A stretch of DNA of 64,000 nucleotides from Natronomicrosphaera sp040876735 (GCA_040876735.1 JBBDPC010000070.1:1-64000), one strand, 5' to 3'; positions 8,534-17,980 are shown, numbered from the stretch's first letter. The notes: generated from the letters alone by a model not told the origin. Made by a program: numbers and translations.

Positions 8534-10552
8534 ATGACCATGGCACCATTGACACTGTTAACGTGGGCTTACTGGCTGGCGGTGCTGGGCGCGCTGGTGG
8601 GCGTAGGTGTGCTGGCCCGGGGGTGGCGGGCGCGCAGGCTTGACGATCACCCGATCTGCCGGCGGTGCAAGTACGACCTCTTCGGCCTCGGCAGCGATCA
8701 ACCTGCGTGTCCCGAGTGCGGGGCGGACGTGCGTCGACGCGGCGCCGTCACCCTGGGCAACCGCGCCCGGCACAAGCCGATGATCTACAGCGGCCTGGCG
8801 ATGGCGCTGCTCTTCGCGAGCGGAGCATACTTGGCCGACTGGCGCTACACCGTGATCCACGACCGCCCCTGGCAGTTCGTGCAGGCGGTCCAGCAAGGTG
8901 ACCTGCCGGAGGTCGACCGCCTGTTGACGTTGCACCCCGAGTTCGCCCGTGGGCAGTACTACACCAACCTCAGCAGCAGCCATCAGCCGGTGCATGCTGC
9001 GATCGTGTTTGCCAGCTCCGATCCGGTGCTCCAACGGCTGCTGGCGGAAGGCGTCGACCCCAATGTCCCGACACGTGACGGCGACACGGCACTGCAACTG
9101 GCTGCCGAGCGGATGCGGGCAAGCGCGGTGGCGATCCTGCTTGCGGCCGGGGCGGACCCGAACCTGCCGGGCAAGGATGGGCAACTGCCGCTGCATGTGG
9201 CGATCAAAACCCGGTACCTGCCCCTTGTCCAGGATCTGCTACAGGGCGGGGCCCGGCTGGATGCCGTCGATGCCGAGGGGCGCACGGCTCTGCACGTCGC
9301 CGCGGCGGCGGGCGGCCCTCGCCTGATTGAAGCGCTCCTTGCTGCCGGGGCGGACGTGCACGCACGCGATGCGCAAGGGCGTACGCCGTTGCACATTGCA
9401 ATGGCGCCGCATCGCGGATCGCGCGACATCAGCCTGCTGCTGCTCGATCACGGTGCCGACCTGGTGGCCCGCGATCAGCACGGCCACACCCCCGGCACGC
9501 CCTTCCCCGAGATTCGCTACGGCTCACCCCCCCGCCAGGAGATGGTGGTCTCCGTCTGGTGGCGGCAGTTGCAGCGCGACGCGTTGGACGAGGCGGCTGC
9601 GTGGCTGGAGGCCGCGCCCGAAGTGCTAACGGCCGATGCGGGCTACACGCCGGCGACGCTACTGCACCGGGCCGTGCGTGAAGGCGAGGTAGAGCTCGTC
9701 CGCCTGCTGCTCGATCACGGGGCGGACCCGAATCTGGCCGGCCAGCAGGAGGGGCGGACCGCTCTGCACGAACTGGTGTGGGCGCGTTCCGTGCATGATC
9801 AGAACGTGCGGCCGCCGTTGCTGGAGCTGCTACTGGAAGCGGGAGCCGACGTCCATGCCCGTGATGATGAGGGACGCACCGCACTGCACCTGGCCGCCGG
9901 CTGGCGAAGCGCCGGCGTCATGATCCCCCGCCTGCTGGAGAAAGGGGCGAAGGTCGACGCGCTCGACGACGCCGGGTCGCCGCCGCTGCACTATGCGGCC
10001 TTTCAGACGCACATGAACGAAGCGACGGTCGACCTGCTACGCGAGCACGGGGCCGAGCTGGATCTCTACACCGCCACGGCATTGAACGAGCAGGCGCTGG
10101 TGGCCAGTCTGCTGGCGAAAGCCCCATCGCAAGTCAACGCCCGGGACAACCATCCGGGCCGAACGCCGCTGCACATCGCGGCCCACTTCGGCCATGTTGA
10201 GCTGGCAGACTACCTGCTTGAAAACGGCGCCCATGTAAACGTCCTTGAAACGAATCACCCGCTTCGCCGCACACCGCTGCACATCGCCTTGAGCTACAAC
10301 GAGCCAGCGGTGGTCCGACGACTCGTGGAAGCCAGGGCAGACCTGACGGCCCGCGATGCGCACGGCAGAACGCCACTGCATCAGGCGGCCGGGCGAGACG
10401 CCGACCTGGTCGCATTCCTCCTGGAGCACGGCGCCGACATCAACGCGGAAAACAACCGAGGGCAGACGCCACTGGACCTCGCCCAGCAGTTCACGAATCA
10501 GTCAGTTACCGAACTGCTGGAGCGCCGCGGGGCCCAGCCGGGCGACGGCTGA
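8534..10552 (+). CDS. Membrane-anchored zinc-ribbon/ankyrin-repeat protein
   Basis: A 672-residue protein: an N-terminal TM helix (WAYWLAVLGALVGVGVLA), then a four-Cys zinc ribbon (CRRCKYDLFGLGS and CPECGADVRRR, about residues 44-70), a second TM helix (YSGLAMALLFASGAYLA, about 85-102), and about 15 ankyrin repeats to the C-terminus (for example GRTPLHIAMA, GADPNLAGQQ, GHTPGTPF). The topology puts the Cys ribbon and repeats on opposite sides or both in the cytoplasm, which cannot be settled here. The CxxC-YDL-GL-CPECG ribbon is frequent in planctomycete membrane proteins. Ankyrin repeats imply protein-protein binding. The partner is unknown. A start at 8540 is equally possible. Confidence 0.8.
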   Translation: MTMAPLTLLTWAYWLAVLGALVGVGVLARGWRARRLDDHPICRRCKYDLFGLGSDQPACPECGADVRRRGAVTLGNRARHKPMIYSGLAMALLFASGAYLADWRYTVIHDRPWQFVQAVQQGDLPEVDRLLTLHPEFARGQYYTNLSSSHQPVHAAIVFASSDPVLQRLLAEGVDPNVPTRDGDTALQLAAERMRASAVAILLAAGADPNLPGKDGQLPLHVAIKTRYLPLVQDLLQGGARLDAVDAEGRTALHVAAAAGGPRLIEALLAAGADVHARDAQGRTPLHIAMAPHRGSRDISLLLLDHGADLVARDQHGHTPGTPFPEIRYGSPPRQEMVVSVWWRQLQRDALDEAAAWLEAAPEVLTADAGYTPATLLHRAVREGEVELVRLLLDHGADPNLAGQQEGRTALHELVWARSVHDQNVRPPLLELLLEAGADVHARDDEGRTALHLAAGWRSAGVMIPRLLEKGAKVDALDDAGSPPLHYAAFQTHMNEATVDLLREHGAELDLYTATALNEQALVASLLAKAPSQVNARDNHPGRTPLHIAAHFGHVELADYLLENGAHVNVLETNHPLRRTPLHIALSYNEPAVVRRLVEARADLTARDAHGRTPLHQAAGRDADLVAFLLEHGADINAENNRGQTPLDLAQQFTNQSVTELLERRGAQPGDG

Positions 10553-10563
10553 GGGAGCGGATT

Positions 10564-10587
10564 GGTGGCGGCCGTCACACCGCCACC
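10564..10587. terminator. Dyad between convergent genes
   Basis: GGTGGCGG and CCGCCACC form a perfect 8-bp stem around an 8-nt loop, between the ankyrin gene (ending 10552) and the convergent gene ending at 10603. It could end transcription from either side, though neither side has a clear T tract. Confidence 0.45.
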
Positions 10588-10602
10588 TTGCACACGCTCG
10601 AC

Positions 10603-13095
10603 TCACGGACCACGAGAAGGTTCGGCGTCATGGGCGTTTGCCGCGGGGCGGGTGGCTGCCAAGGTCTGCGGATCTGTTGCGGACAAGTCCGCCCACTGCT
10701 CCCATGCTGCGCGGGCCGCGGTGCGGACGGCCGCGTCATCATCCGCCGCGAGCTTTTCGAGCACGACGCGCCGGCCAGGCGTGGGCAGCGCCGCCAGTGG
10801 CGGAACCGCCATCCGCCGCAGCGCCGGGTCCGACGCCTCGGCAAGCATCGTGACCAGCGGATGTCGCGGTGCTTCGTGCGTCAGCCAGTTGACCAGGTGC
10901 GTGCGTTTCGCCTGTGTAAGCTCGCCGGCGTGCAGTTGCGCCATGAATCGCTCGGCCTCGGCCTGCCGGGCCGCGGTCGGGTCGAGGGTCTCAAGTTCCC
11001 GCAACAGGTATTGCCGGTCTCCCTCATCCTCAAGGCGGTGCACCTCCTCGCGCAACAGTTCGGCAACCGCCTCCCGCTTGTCGGCCGGCAACGCGCCGAG
11101 CAGTTGGATCGCTTCGCTGCGCCAACTGTAATCCTGCTCATAGCTCCGCCATGCGTCAACATACATCGCCGCCGACGACGCCGGCTCCATGCGGATGAGG
11201 TACTGCCACCGCCCCTTCAACGCGTCATAACGGTGGCGGTGCTGATCTGCCACGTTGTCGAACCGGGGCCAGTATTGCATCGCCATGCTGCTCGCGCCGC
11301 GGTGCAGGTCCATGAACAGGTAGTCAGGCAGGTCGTCGTCGCGGAAGCTGTGCCTCACGAGGATGCGGCCGGCCATCTCGAAAAGTTGGTCGCGGTGGGT
11401 GTGACGGAACGCGTCACCTCCCGGCCCTGGCAAGTGCGCTGCCAGGTAAAGCCAGCGATTGACCGCCCCGCCGCTGAGATGGATCTGGTCATGCCAGTCG
11501 TCGCTTGGCGGATCCTGTCGCGCTGCCATCCGCAACAGAAACCGCTCGATCACCGGACCGCCGAGACGCATCGCCATGCGCAGCGGTCGGTCTGGCTGTG
11601 AGCCATAGGCTCTGCGGATCAAGGCCGGGGTCAGCCGTGCTTCGAGCGGGTTGGTGGCCGTGCCCCGTTGATCGAGATGCTCATCCACCTGCCACACCGC
11701 ATGGGCCAGCACATGGTCACGCACCGGAAGCTCGTTGCCCGCACCAATACCGATGTAGTAGCTGCTGGTTCGGACACCGAGATAGGGTGGGTGCGGGCGA
11801 CGGCTCGTGCCGAGGTGGTCCCGGCCGTTCATGCGGAAGGTGAACCCCCGATAGCTGCCGGTGCGTTCGATGATCAGTTCGGCGCGCTCGGCCAGCCTCG
11901 CCGGATCAAGGTAAGGCGTCAGTTGTTCAAGCGCATGGCCCGCCACGCTCGCGCTGATGTACTGCTGCGCCTGCTGGGCCTCGTCGCCAATCCGCTCGAA
12001 CACGGCCCAGGCCGAGGCGGCATTCCGCACCGCGTCGAGGTCGTACCGCCACCGCGCCCAGGCATCGAGCACCGTCAGCATGGCCGGCTCATCCTCGGCC
12101 GCGCGGCGCACCGCCAGCCAGCCGTCCTCGTCATAGCTCTGCATCGCCTCGAACCACGCGGCCGTCGGCTGGTAGTCCGCCAGCCGCGCCTGATTCAGCA
12201 GCGCGTCGAGGCGGCGCTGACGCTCGGGGAAGATCACGTCGAACGAACTGGACGCATGAGGCCCCGAACTCGTTCCCGAACCCGAGCCGGAACTCGAACC
12301 GCCGCCCGCATACCCCACCTCATCGCCTAACATCACCCGCGCGTAATAGGCCTCGGGCTCACCGATCGCGCCCCCCGAAAGCGTGGACGCCCGGAAGCGA
12401 ATCCACGGCGAGTACTCCCTGATGCTCGTGCCGGCGCGACGGTACTGCGTGACCTGCAACGGCTCGTCGTCGACCGGCGGATCGGACCAGTGGGGCACCT
12501 TCTGATGAAACTCGGCAAGCGTCATCTCGATAGGCGTCTTGCCCAGGTAGACGCCGTTGACCCAGAGGTCGGCCCCGGTGGCATTGGTCTCGGTCAGTTG
12601 AATGGTGTACTGGACCGGCCCCACCACTGTGCCGCCAGAGCGCGGCGGCGAGGCCCAGCCGGTGACGTTGAGCACGATAGCATAAGCGACGAACAGCCCG
12701 GCGAGCAGACACGCCGCGGAACTTGTCCGCCCAGCCGCCGCGAGCAGCAACAACCCGAAGAACCCCATGCCCGCGATCAGCGCGGCAGCCTTCTGCCGCT
12801 CAGCCACATACGCAGGCAACTCATCCAGCCGCAGCAGCAGGCCGCTGGTGTGCGGCTCGGTGGCGATCAGCGCAAAGACCACCAACCCCAGTGCGGCCAG
12901 CGCAAGCGTTTCGACCAGGCGGGCCAGGCGCGCCGGCGCCGGTGCCGTGTGTGGCAACTGGTCGCCCCCGGGCATCCCCGCCCACCTGCGCCGCCGAATC
13001 GCACGCCATGTCAGCCACACCAGCACCGCCGGCCCGCCCAGCAGGAACACCGGCATCATCCACTGCACAAAGCTGTTCCACGTCTGCCCGCTCAT
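10603..13095 (-). CDS. Large membrane protein with PEGA-like motif and HEAT tail (copy A)
   Basis: An 830-residue protein, last gene of the GntR/ABC operon. The start at 13095 has GGAGGTG upstream and overlaps the stop of the permease-like gene (ATGA), so translation is coupled. The N-terminus carries about four TM helices (for example FVQWMMPVFLLGGPAVLVWL). Near residues 174-195, LWVNGVYLGKTPIEMTL matches the PEGA pattern (VNG-x-x-x-G-x-x-P). A Gly/Ser linker follows near 280. The rest is a long helical region with HEAT-like repeats at the end. It is a clear paralog of the gene at 13807-15918: both share LVET near the N-terminus, the VNG motif and an AHAVW-x-x-x-EHL motif. The C-terminal HEAT extension is absent from the other copy. 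Function unknown. Probably works with the permease. Confidence 0.7.
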   Translation of the reverse strand: MSGQTWNSFVQWMMPVFLLGGPAVLVWLTWRAIRRRRWAGMPGGDQLPHTAPAPARLARLVETLALAALGLVVFALIATEPHTSGLLLRLDELPAYVAERQKAAALIAGMGFFGLLLLAAAGRTSSAACLLAGLFVAYAIVLNVTGWASPPRSGGTVVGPVQYTIQLTETNATGADLWVNGVYLGKTPIEMTLAEFHQKVPHWSDPPVDDEPLQVTQYRRAGTSIREYSPWIRFRASTLSGGAIGEPEAYYARVMLGDEVGYAGGGSSSGSGSGTSSGPHASSSFDVIFPERQRRLDALLNQARLADYQPTAAWFEAMQSYDEDGWLAVRRAAEDEPAMLTVLDAWARWRYDLDAVRNAASAWAVFERIGDEAQQAQQYISASVAGHALEQLTPYLDPARLAERAELIIERTGSYRGFTFRMNGRDHLGTSRRPHPPYLGVRTSSYYIGIGAGNELPVRDHVLAHAVWQVDEHLDQRGTATNPLEARLTPALIRRAYGSQPDRPLRMAMRLGGPVIERFLLRMAARQDPPSDDWHDQIHLSGGAVNRWLYLAAHLPGPGGDAFRHTHRDQLFEMAGRILVRHSFRDDDLPDYLFMDLHRGASSMAMQYWPRFDNVADQHRHRYDALKGRWQYLIRMEPASSAAMYVDAWRSYEQDYSWRSEAIQLLGALPADKREAVAELLREEVHRLEDEGDRQYLLRELETLDPTAARQAEAERFMAQLHAGELTQAKRTHLVNWLTHEAPRHPLVTMLAEASDPALRRMAVPPLAALPTPGRRVVLEKLAADDDAAVRTAARAAWEQWADLSATDPQTLAATRPAANAHDAEPSRGP

Positions 13096-13745
13096 GCGTG
13101 CACCTCCAGCCGACGATGCAGCCGCCACGCGCCAACGAGCATCGCCAGCGCCGCCACGGCAAGGGCAGTCCACGTCAGATAGCCATACCACTCGGTGTGG
13201 AATCCCTCCGCCACCAGCGTCAGCCCCACCGCCACCGTGCCCGCCGCGAGCAACGTGCCCGCGGCACGTTCACGTGTGGGCTGCCACCGCCGAACCTGCG
13301 CATACGCAAACACCGCGAGCAGCAGCACGTAGCCCGCCAGCCAGCCCCACGGCACGGCCAGTTCACTCGCCCGCATCACCGGGAACCACGGGTTGGCCAG
13401 CCACCGGTCCTGCACCACGCTGCGCACCGGGGTCCACACGAGCAGCGCCGCCGGAAGCCAGACGCACAGCACCGCCAGCCCCTCGGCCAGCAGCAGGTGC
13501 ACCCAGAGCGCATCACGACTGAACCCGCGCGTGTAAAGGAAGCCCGCGCCCCCGGTGGCGGTGCGCTGCGTCAGTGCAACCACGGCCAAGGCGTGCACGC
13601 AGATGAACAACCACACCCACGGCATCCGCGGCCCCAACGGCTCGGGCCAGAGCAGCACAAACGCCACCGCCACCGGCAGCGCGACCAGCGTGGCCGGCAG
13701 GCTCCGGGTGTAGAGCCAGGCGAGCAGGTGGGGCTTGGGATACAT
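13092..13745 (-). CDS. Six-TM permease-like subunit (copy A)
   Basis: A 217-residue hydrophobic protein with about six TM helices, of the size and pattern of ABC-2 type permeases. It shares YTRGFSRDALWVHLLLA with the permease at 15915-16613 (there YTRGFSRDRLWAHQMLA), so the two are paralogs. It follows the 703-residue protein after 61 bp and its stop overlaps the start of the 830-residue protein. The only ATPase in the operon is at 16610-17560, so both permeases may share it, perhaps as a heterodimer. Substrate unknown. Confidence 0.65.
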   Translation of the reverse strand: MYPKPHLLAWLYTRSLPATLVALPVAVAFVLLWPEPLGPRMPWVWLFICVHALAVVALTQRTATGGAGFLYTRGFSRDALWVHLLLAEGLAVLCVWLPAALLVWTPVRSVVQDRWLANPWFPVMRASELAVPWGWLAGYVLLLAVFAYAQVRRWQPTRERAAGTLLAAGTVAVGLTLVAEGFHTEWYGYLTWTALAVAALAMLVGAWRLHRRLEVHA

Positions 13746-13806
13746 ATGTCAACTCCGTTGAGACATCACCGGCACGGGAAGGTGAGCAGAGCAAGGCCGC
13801 GGCGTG

Positions 13807-15918
13807 TTACTCGTCCCGCTCGAGTTTGTTCAGCCGGCGATGAAGACGATGGAGTCCTACATGTTCCTCATTGATACGCTCGGGCTGCATCCATGGCTCC
13901 ATCGGCTCGGGCGGGTTCTCGAGGATCTGCTTGAGTTCCGAAACCCATGCCTCGAGCACGGCCCGCTCCTTGTCCGGCGGGAGCTGTTCGAGATGGTTCG
14001 CCGCATAGTCGCCGCCCAGGCTGCCCTCGCTCGCCCGCAGCGCCTCGACGTACATCGGCACGGTCGCATGCGGCTCGAGCCTGATCAGATACTGCACCCG
14101 GGCGAGCAGGCCCCAGTAGCCGCTGCCATTCTGCGGCGTGGCGGTCAGCTCCTTGAAGCGCGGCCAGTAGGTCATGCCCGGGCTCATGTTGCCAAGTTGT
14201 GGATCAAGGAACAGGAACTTCAACTCATCGATATCGATGTAGCCCGACGAGGCTTCCACGATCGTGTCGGCCGTTTGCCGCAGGTATTGGCTGTATCGCG
14301 TGCGAAACCGCTGCCCGTCAGGCATCTCCAGGCAGAGCAGACGATAAAGCCAGACGTTGACGTATCCACCATTGCCCACGCGCATGCCGAATTCGTCCGA
14401 TGGGCTGTAGGCACTGCGATGCCAGGGCTGGCGTGACATGAAGCGGTAGGCGTCGGGCCATCCCATGGCGAGAGCTCGATTCAAGGCCCGGTTGGAGCGG
14501 TGGTTGTGCGGATAGCTGTAGACCAGCGCATCCAGCACACGGCGCTGCACCACGTTCGGTCCACTGCCGCCCTGAGCCTGAAGGTGCTCATGCATCGTCC
14601 AGACCGCGTGAGCAAACACATGGTGACGAATCGGTTGAGGTCGCCTGGCCATGATGCGCGACTCGACCGACGTGTGGGTGCTCAGGCTGACCAATCGATC
14701 CGCGTCCAACCGTCCGCTGTTGTAGCCGCCGTACCCGGCGCGGATCGCCGCAACCGCCGTGTCGGTCAGCCGCTCAGGATCGAGATACGGGACCAGTCGC
14801 TCAACGGCCGCACCGGTGATGCTCGCCATGTCGTACGCGCCACGTTGCTCCGCCTCGTCGGCAATGCGCTCGAGCAGCCGCCAGGCGTCATCCGCGCCAC
14901 GCACCTCGTTCAGCGCATAACGGTGGTTTACCCACGTGTCGACCACCCGTTGTAGAGCCGGGTCTTCCTTCGCCCGGCTCAGCAGCATGGTCTCGCCGCG
15001 CGGGGCGAAGCTCGCCATCGTTGCAAACCACGCGGCATCGACCTGGCCGTTTGTCTCCTGCGCCGCCTGAAGGTGTTCGCGGACGCGCTCGTCATAGCCG
15101 GGGAAGCGCGGCCGCAAGCCCCGCTGAGCGTAGGCGATGTGGCTCTGGCTGCCCCCCATGCCGCCGCCGCCATAGAACGTGCCCCATTCGCCATCGAGCT
15201 CGACCTGGGCGTAGTAGTGGCGCTCGTCGTGGCCGTGTGATGGCGGCCAAGTGTAGCGCAGGTCCCTGACCGGCAGCTTCAACAGCCCCCACGGCCGGTC
15301 GAGATGTTCCTGCCCATCTTCGAACAGCAGGTCGCGTTCGCTCAGCCCTTCCGGCGGCTGATGCCAGTACGGCACGCGGGCCTCGAACGCTTCCATCGAA
15401 ATCGTCACCGGCAACTCGCCAAGGTGTACGCCGTTGACGTGGAGCTGCACACCGCGATAGCCAGGCTTCGGCCCGAACACCAGCCAACCCGCCTGCTTGC
15501 GCTGGGGCTCGCTGACCAGTTGCATCCACGTCGGCGAGTGACCCGCAAACCCCCAGTGGCTCGCGAAGCAGACCAGCACCACCAGCAGCAGTCCGCCGCA
15601 CCAGTTGCTGTACATCGCCGTGAGCATGGCGATCAACAGCCCCAGACCTGTCAGCGCCAGGGCGATCATGTAGGCTTGGCGCACCTCCGGCCGAGCGAGG
15701 TCCGGCAACTCGATGAACGTCCGCTCCCACACCAGCGGCAGTAACGCCGCGACTCCCAGCGCGCCGAGCGTGCCGGTTTCGACGAGGCGCGTCGACCAGC
15801 CCGGCCCCGGCATCGAGCGCGCCGGGCGAAGGGTTCGTCGGCGACGCCAGGCCAGTGCGGCCGCGGGGACAGCCACCATCACCCCCACGACGAGTCCGAT
15901 CATGGTGGCTTCCATCAT
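13807..15918 (-). CDS. Large membrane protein with PEGA-like motif (copy B)
   Basis: A 703-residue paralog of the protein at 10603-13095. It starts within the stop codon of the permease at 15915-16613 (coupled ATGA). A second ATG at 15903 is possible. N-terminal TM helices include IGLVVGVMVAVPAAALAW and two more near residues 55-75 and 85-130. The PEGA-like motif LHVNGVHLGELPVTISMEAF lies near residues 158-177. A Gly-rich patch (YGGGGMGG) follows near 250. The rest is a helical domain with the conserved HHVFAHAVWTMHEHL. No enzyme motif is seen. PEGA modules usually occur on surface or signalling proteins. Lack of the HEAT tail distinguishes it from copy A. Confidence 0.7.
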   Translation of the reverse strand: MMEATMIGLVVGVMVAVPAAALAWRRRRTLRPARSMPGPGWSTRLVETGTLGALGVAALLPLVWERTFIELPDLARPEVRQAYMIALALTGLGLLIAMLTAMYSNWCGGLLLVVLVCFASHWGFAGHSPTWMQLVSEPQRKQAGWLVFGPKPGYRGVQLHVNGVHLGELPVTISMEAFEARVPYWHQPPEGLSERDLLFEDGQEHLDRPWGLLKLPVRDLRYTWPPSHGHDERHYYAQVELDGEWGTFYGGGGMGGSQSHIAYAQRGLRPRFPGYDERVREHLQAAQETNGQVDAAWFATMASFAPRGETMLLSRAKEDPALQRVVDTWVNHRYALNEVRGADDAWRLLERIADEAEQRGAYDMASITGAAVERLVPYLDPERLTDTAVAAIRAGYGGYNSGRLDADRLVSLSTHTSVESRIMARRPQPIRHHVFAHAVWTMHEHLQAQGGSGPNVVQRRVLDALVYSYPHNHRSNRALNRALAMGWPDAYRFMSRQPWHRSAYSPSDEFGMRVGNGGYVNVWLYRLLCLEMPDGQRFRTRYSQYLRQTADTIVEASSGYIDIDELKFLFLDPQLGNMSPGMTYWPRFKELTATPQNGSGYWGLLARVQYLIRLEPHATVPMYVEALRASEGSLGGDYAANHLEQLPPDKERAVLEAWVSELKQILENPPEPMEPWMQPERINEEHVGLHRLHRRLNKLERDE

Positions 15919-16613
15919 CGCGTCACCTCCACCTGTCGATGCAGACGCCAGCCCCAGATCGCCAGCAACCCCGCGGCCATCGCAAGGCTGGCCAGCGTCA
16001 GCCAGCTATGCCAGGCGAGCGTCGGCCCCTCGAACAGCTCGTTGCCCAAGGCGATCACACTCGCCGCGATCAGCCAGGCCGCCAGCCAGAAGCCCGCCAG
16101 CCCGCCGCGCATCGGCTGAGCCAGACGGATCCACACGTAATGCAACGATGGCAGCATCAGGGTGTAGACCAGCAGCGGCCGAAGCAGGAAACCGCGCTCG
16201 AGCATCGCCGCGCCGGGATAGAACGGGCTCAGTCGCACCAAGTCCTGATACGTCGCCCGTGCCGGCGTCCACGTCACCAGCACGAACGCCAACGCCACCG
16301 TCAGCACCGCCGCAGCGCTGGCCAGCATCTGGTGCGCCCACAGGCGGTCCCGGCTGAACCCGCGCGTGTAGAGGTAGGCGAACGTCCCGCTGCTCGGCCG
16401 GCCCTGCACCATCACCAGCGCGATGCTGTGCACCACCACGAACAGCATCACCAGCAGCCCCGCCTCCTCCATCACCGGCCAGTAAAGCCGACCCGGCCAG
16501 AGGACTGCAAAGCATGCCGCCAGCACCATCGCCACTCCTGTCACCGCCAGTTGCTGCCGCCAGAGAAATGCGATCAGCCAGACGTTGGGCAGCCATCGGC
16601 GCGGCAGGTTCAT
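15915..16613 (-). CDS. Six-TM permease-like subunit (copy B)
   Basis: A 232-residue membrane protein. The start at 16613 is chosen because AGGAG lies just upstream, the ATG overlaps the stop of the ABC ATPase, and the hydrophobic pattern begins right after MNLPRRW. It has about six TM helices and the shared cytoplasmic motif YTRGFSRDRLWAHQMLA. It is directly downstream of the ATPase, the usual order for an ABC-2 exporter, and directly upstream of copy B of the PEGA-like protein, with which its end overlaps. Confidence 0.7.
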   Translation of the reverse strand: MNLPRRWLPNVWLIAFLWRQQLAVTGVAMVLAACFAVLWPGRLYWPVMEEAGLLVMLFVVVHSIALVMVQGRPSSGTFAYLYTRGFSRDRLWAHQMLASAAAVLTVALAFVLVTWTPARATYQDLVRLSPFYPGAAMLERGFLLRPLLVYTLMLPSLHYVWIRLAQPMRGGLAGFWLAAWLIAASVIALGNELFEGPTLAWHSWLTLASLAMAAGLLAIWGWRLHRQVEVTR

Positions 16614-17560
16614 CGCAGCATCTCCTGCGCATCCTCGGTGTCCGTGGCGTTGTCCGTCACCGGCTGCGTCAGCGCCAGGCACAGCGTCTCCAGGCTCACC
16701 GGCCGAACGTGCGCGTCTTCGCCCAACCGCCGGGGCAGGTCGTGCAGCGCACCGTTGCCGCTGCGCACCAGCAGAATCTGACTGCCGGCGCTGCGCTGGC
16801 GTGCCAGCAGCTCCACGCCCGGCCCCGGATCCCGGGCGGGAGCTTCCGCTGGCAGCTCAACCTCACGCACCTGCTCGCGCAGCGTCTCCAGATCCTCATG
16901 CAACCGAACGAGCCCGTGGTGCATCACGATCACCATGTCCGCGACACGCTCGATGTCGGTCAGGATGTGCGTGGCAATCAGCGCGGTCGAGCCCCGGTCG
17001 GTCACATCGTCGCGAACCAGCTCGTAGAGCGCCCGCCGCGCGGCCGGGTCCAGGCCATCCGCCGGCTCATCGAAGATCAGCACGTCCGGCCGGCTGGCGA
17101 GCGCCAAGGCGGAGAGCGCCCATCGCTTTTGCCCCTTGCTGAGTTGGCCGTAGCGGCGGCTGGGATGCAACCCACGCTGTTCGAGCAGCGCCGTGGCGCG
17201 GGCCGGGTGAAACCAGCTCGACGCTTCACGTTGCAGGTGCATCAGCGTCTGGAGCTTCGCCCAGCGCGGCGGCTCATGGCCATCCCCCAGCCATGCCACG
17301 AGGCCGGAGGCCGCGGCGGGCAGGCGGCGCGCGGGATGCCCGAGCAGGCGGGCCTCGCCGCGCGTCGGCTCGATCAGGCCCATCAGCAGCCGCAGCAGCG
17401 TGGTCTTGCCCGCCCCGTTGGGCCCGACCAGCGCCACGACCCGGCCCGTCGGCACCGCCAGGTCCACCGGCCCCAGCGCCCGGCGGCTGCCGTAGTCCCG
17501 GCAGAGCCCGCGGGTTTCGATCACGGCTTTTTCGCCTGATGGCTGTGCCTGCTCGGTCAC
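16610..17560 (-). CDS. ABC transporter ATP-binding protein
   Basis: A 316-residue cytoplasmic ATPase that powers the membrane subunits encoded downstream. Walker A is GPNGAGKTT (about residues 46-54), the signature is LSKGQ (about 141), Walker B is LIFDEPADGLD (about 160-170), and the switch His is in ATHILTD. The C-terminal 90 residues are a small extra domain of the type seen in YtrB/CcmA-like exporters. It is translated in an ATGA overlap with the GntR regulator before it and the permease after it. GntR-YtrA plus ABC-2 units often answer cell-envelope stress. That is inference from family, not from this sequence. Confidence 0.9.
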   Translation of the reverse strand: MTEQAQPSGEKAVIETRGLCRDYGSRRALGPVDLAVPTGRVVALVGPNGAGKTTLLRLLMGLIEPTRGEARLLGHPARRLPAAASGLVAWLGDGHEPPRWAKLQTLMHLQREASSWFHPARATALLEQRGLHPSRRYGQLSKGQKRWALSALALASRPDVLIFDEPADGLDPAARRALYELVRDDVTDRGSTALIATHILTDIERVADMVIVMHHGLVRLHEDLETLREQVREVELPAEAPARDPGPGVELLARQRSAGSQILLVRSGNGALHDLPRRLGEDAHVRPVSLETLCLALTQPVTDNATDTEDAQEMLR

Positions 17561-17970
17561 GGCTTCTCCTCCGTCGGCTGAAGGTTCATCTGCTCGGCCG
17601 CCGCCTCGATCGCCGCATAAACCTCATCGCCCGACGCCCCAAGCCGGGCGGCCTCGGCGAGCATGCGCTCGGCCATCTGCTGCAGCGCCTTCCGCCGTGC
17701 GGCCGCCGGGACGCCGCCGCCGCTTTCACGCACGTACACGCCCTGGCCCTGACGCATCACCGCCAGCCCCGCGTGCTCGAGTTCCTCGTAAGCCTTCACC
17801 ACAGTGCGCGGATTGATCTTGAGCTGCCCGGCCAACGCGCGAATGCTGGGCAGACGCTCGCCCGGCGGTAGCCGGCCGCTGGCGATGGCGAACTTGACCT
17901 GCTCCAGAATCTGCCGGTAGATCGGCTCGCCGCTGTGGTGATCCAGTCGCAGGGAGAGTGGCTTGGCCAT
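17557..17970 (-). CDS. GntR-family regulator, YtrA type
   Basis: A 137-residue regulator: N-terminal winged helix-turn-helix (residues about 10-75, with PIYRQILEQVKFAIASG, LPSIRALAGQLKINPRTV and AYEELEHAGL) and a short C-terminal helical dimerisation region typical of the YtrA subfamily, too small for an effector domain. It is the first gene of the ABC operon, so it most likely autoregulates it. A perfect TGTAGT-N6-ACTACA dyad 11 bp upstream of the start is a probable operator. Confidence 0.88.
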   Translation of the reverse strand: MAKPLSLRLDHHSGEPIYRQILEQVKFAIASGRLPPGERLPSIRALAGQLKINPRTVVKAYEELEHAGLAVMRQGQGVYVRESGGGVPAAARRKALQQMAERMLAEAARLGASGDEVYAAIEAAAEQMNLQPTEEKP

Positions 17971-17980
17971 GATGCACTGT

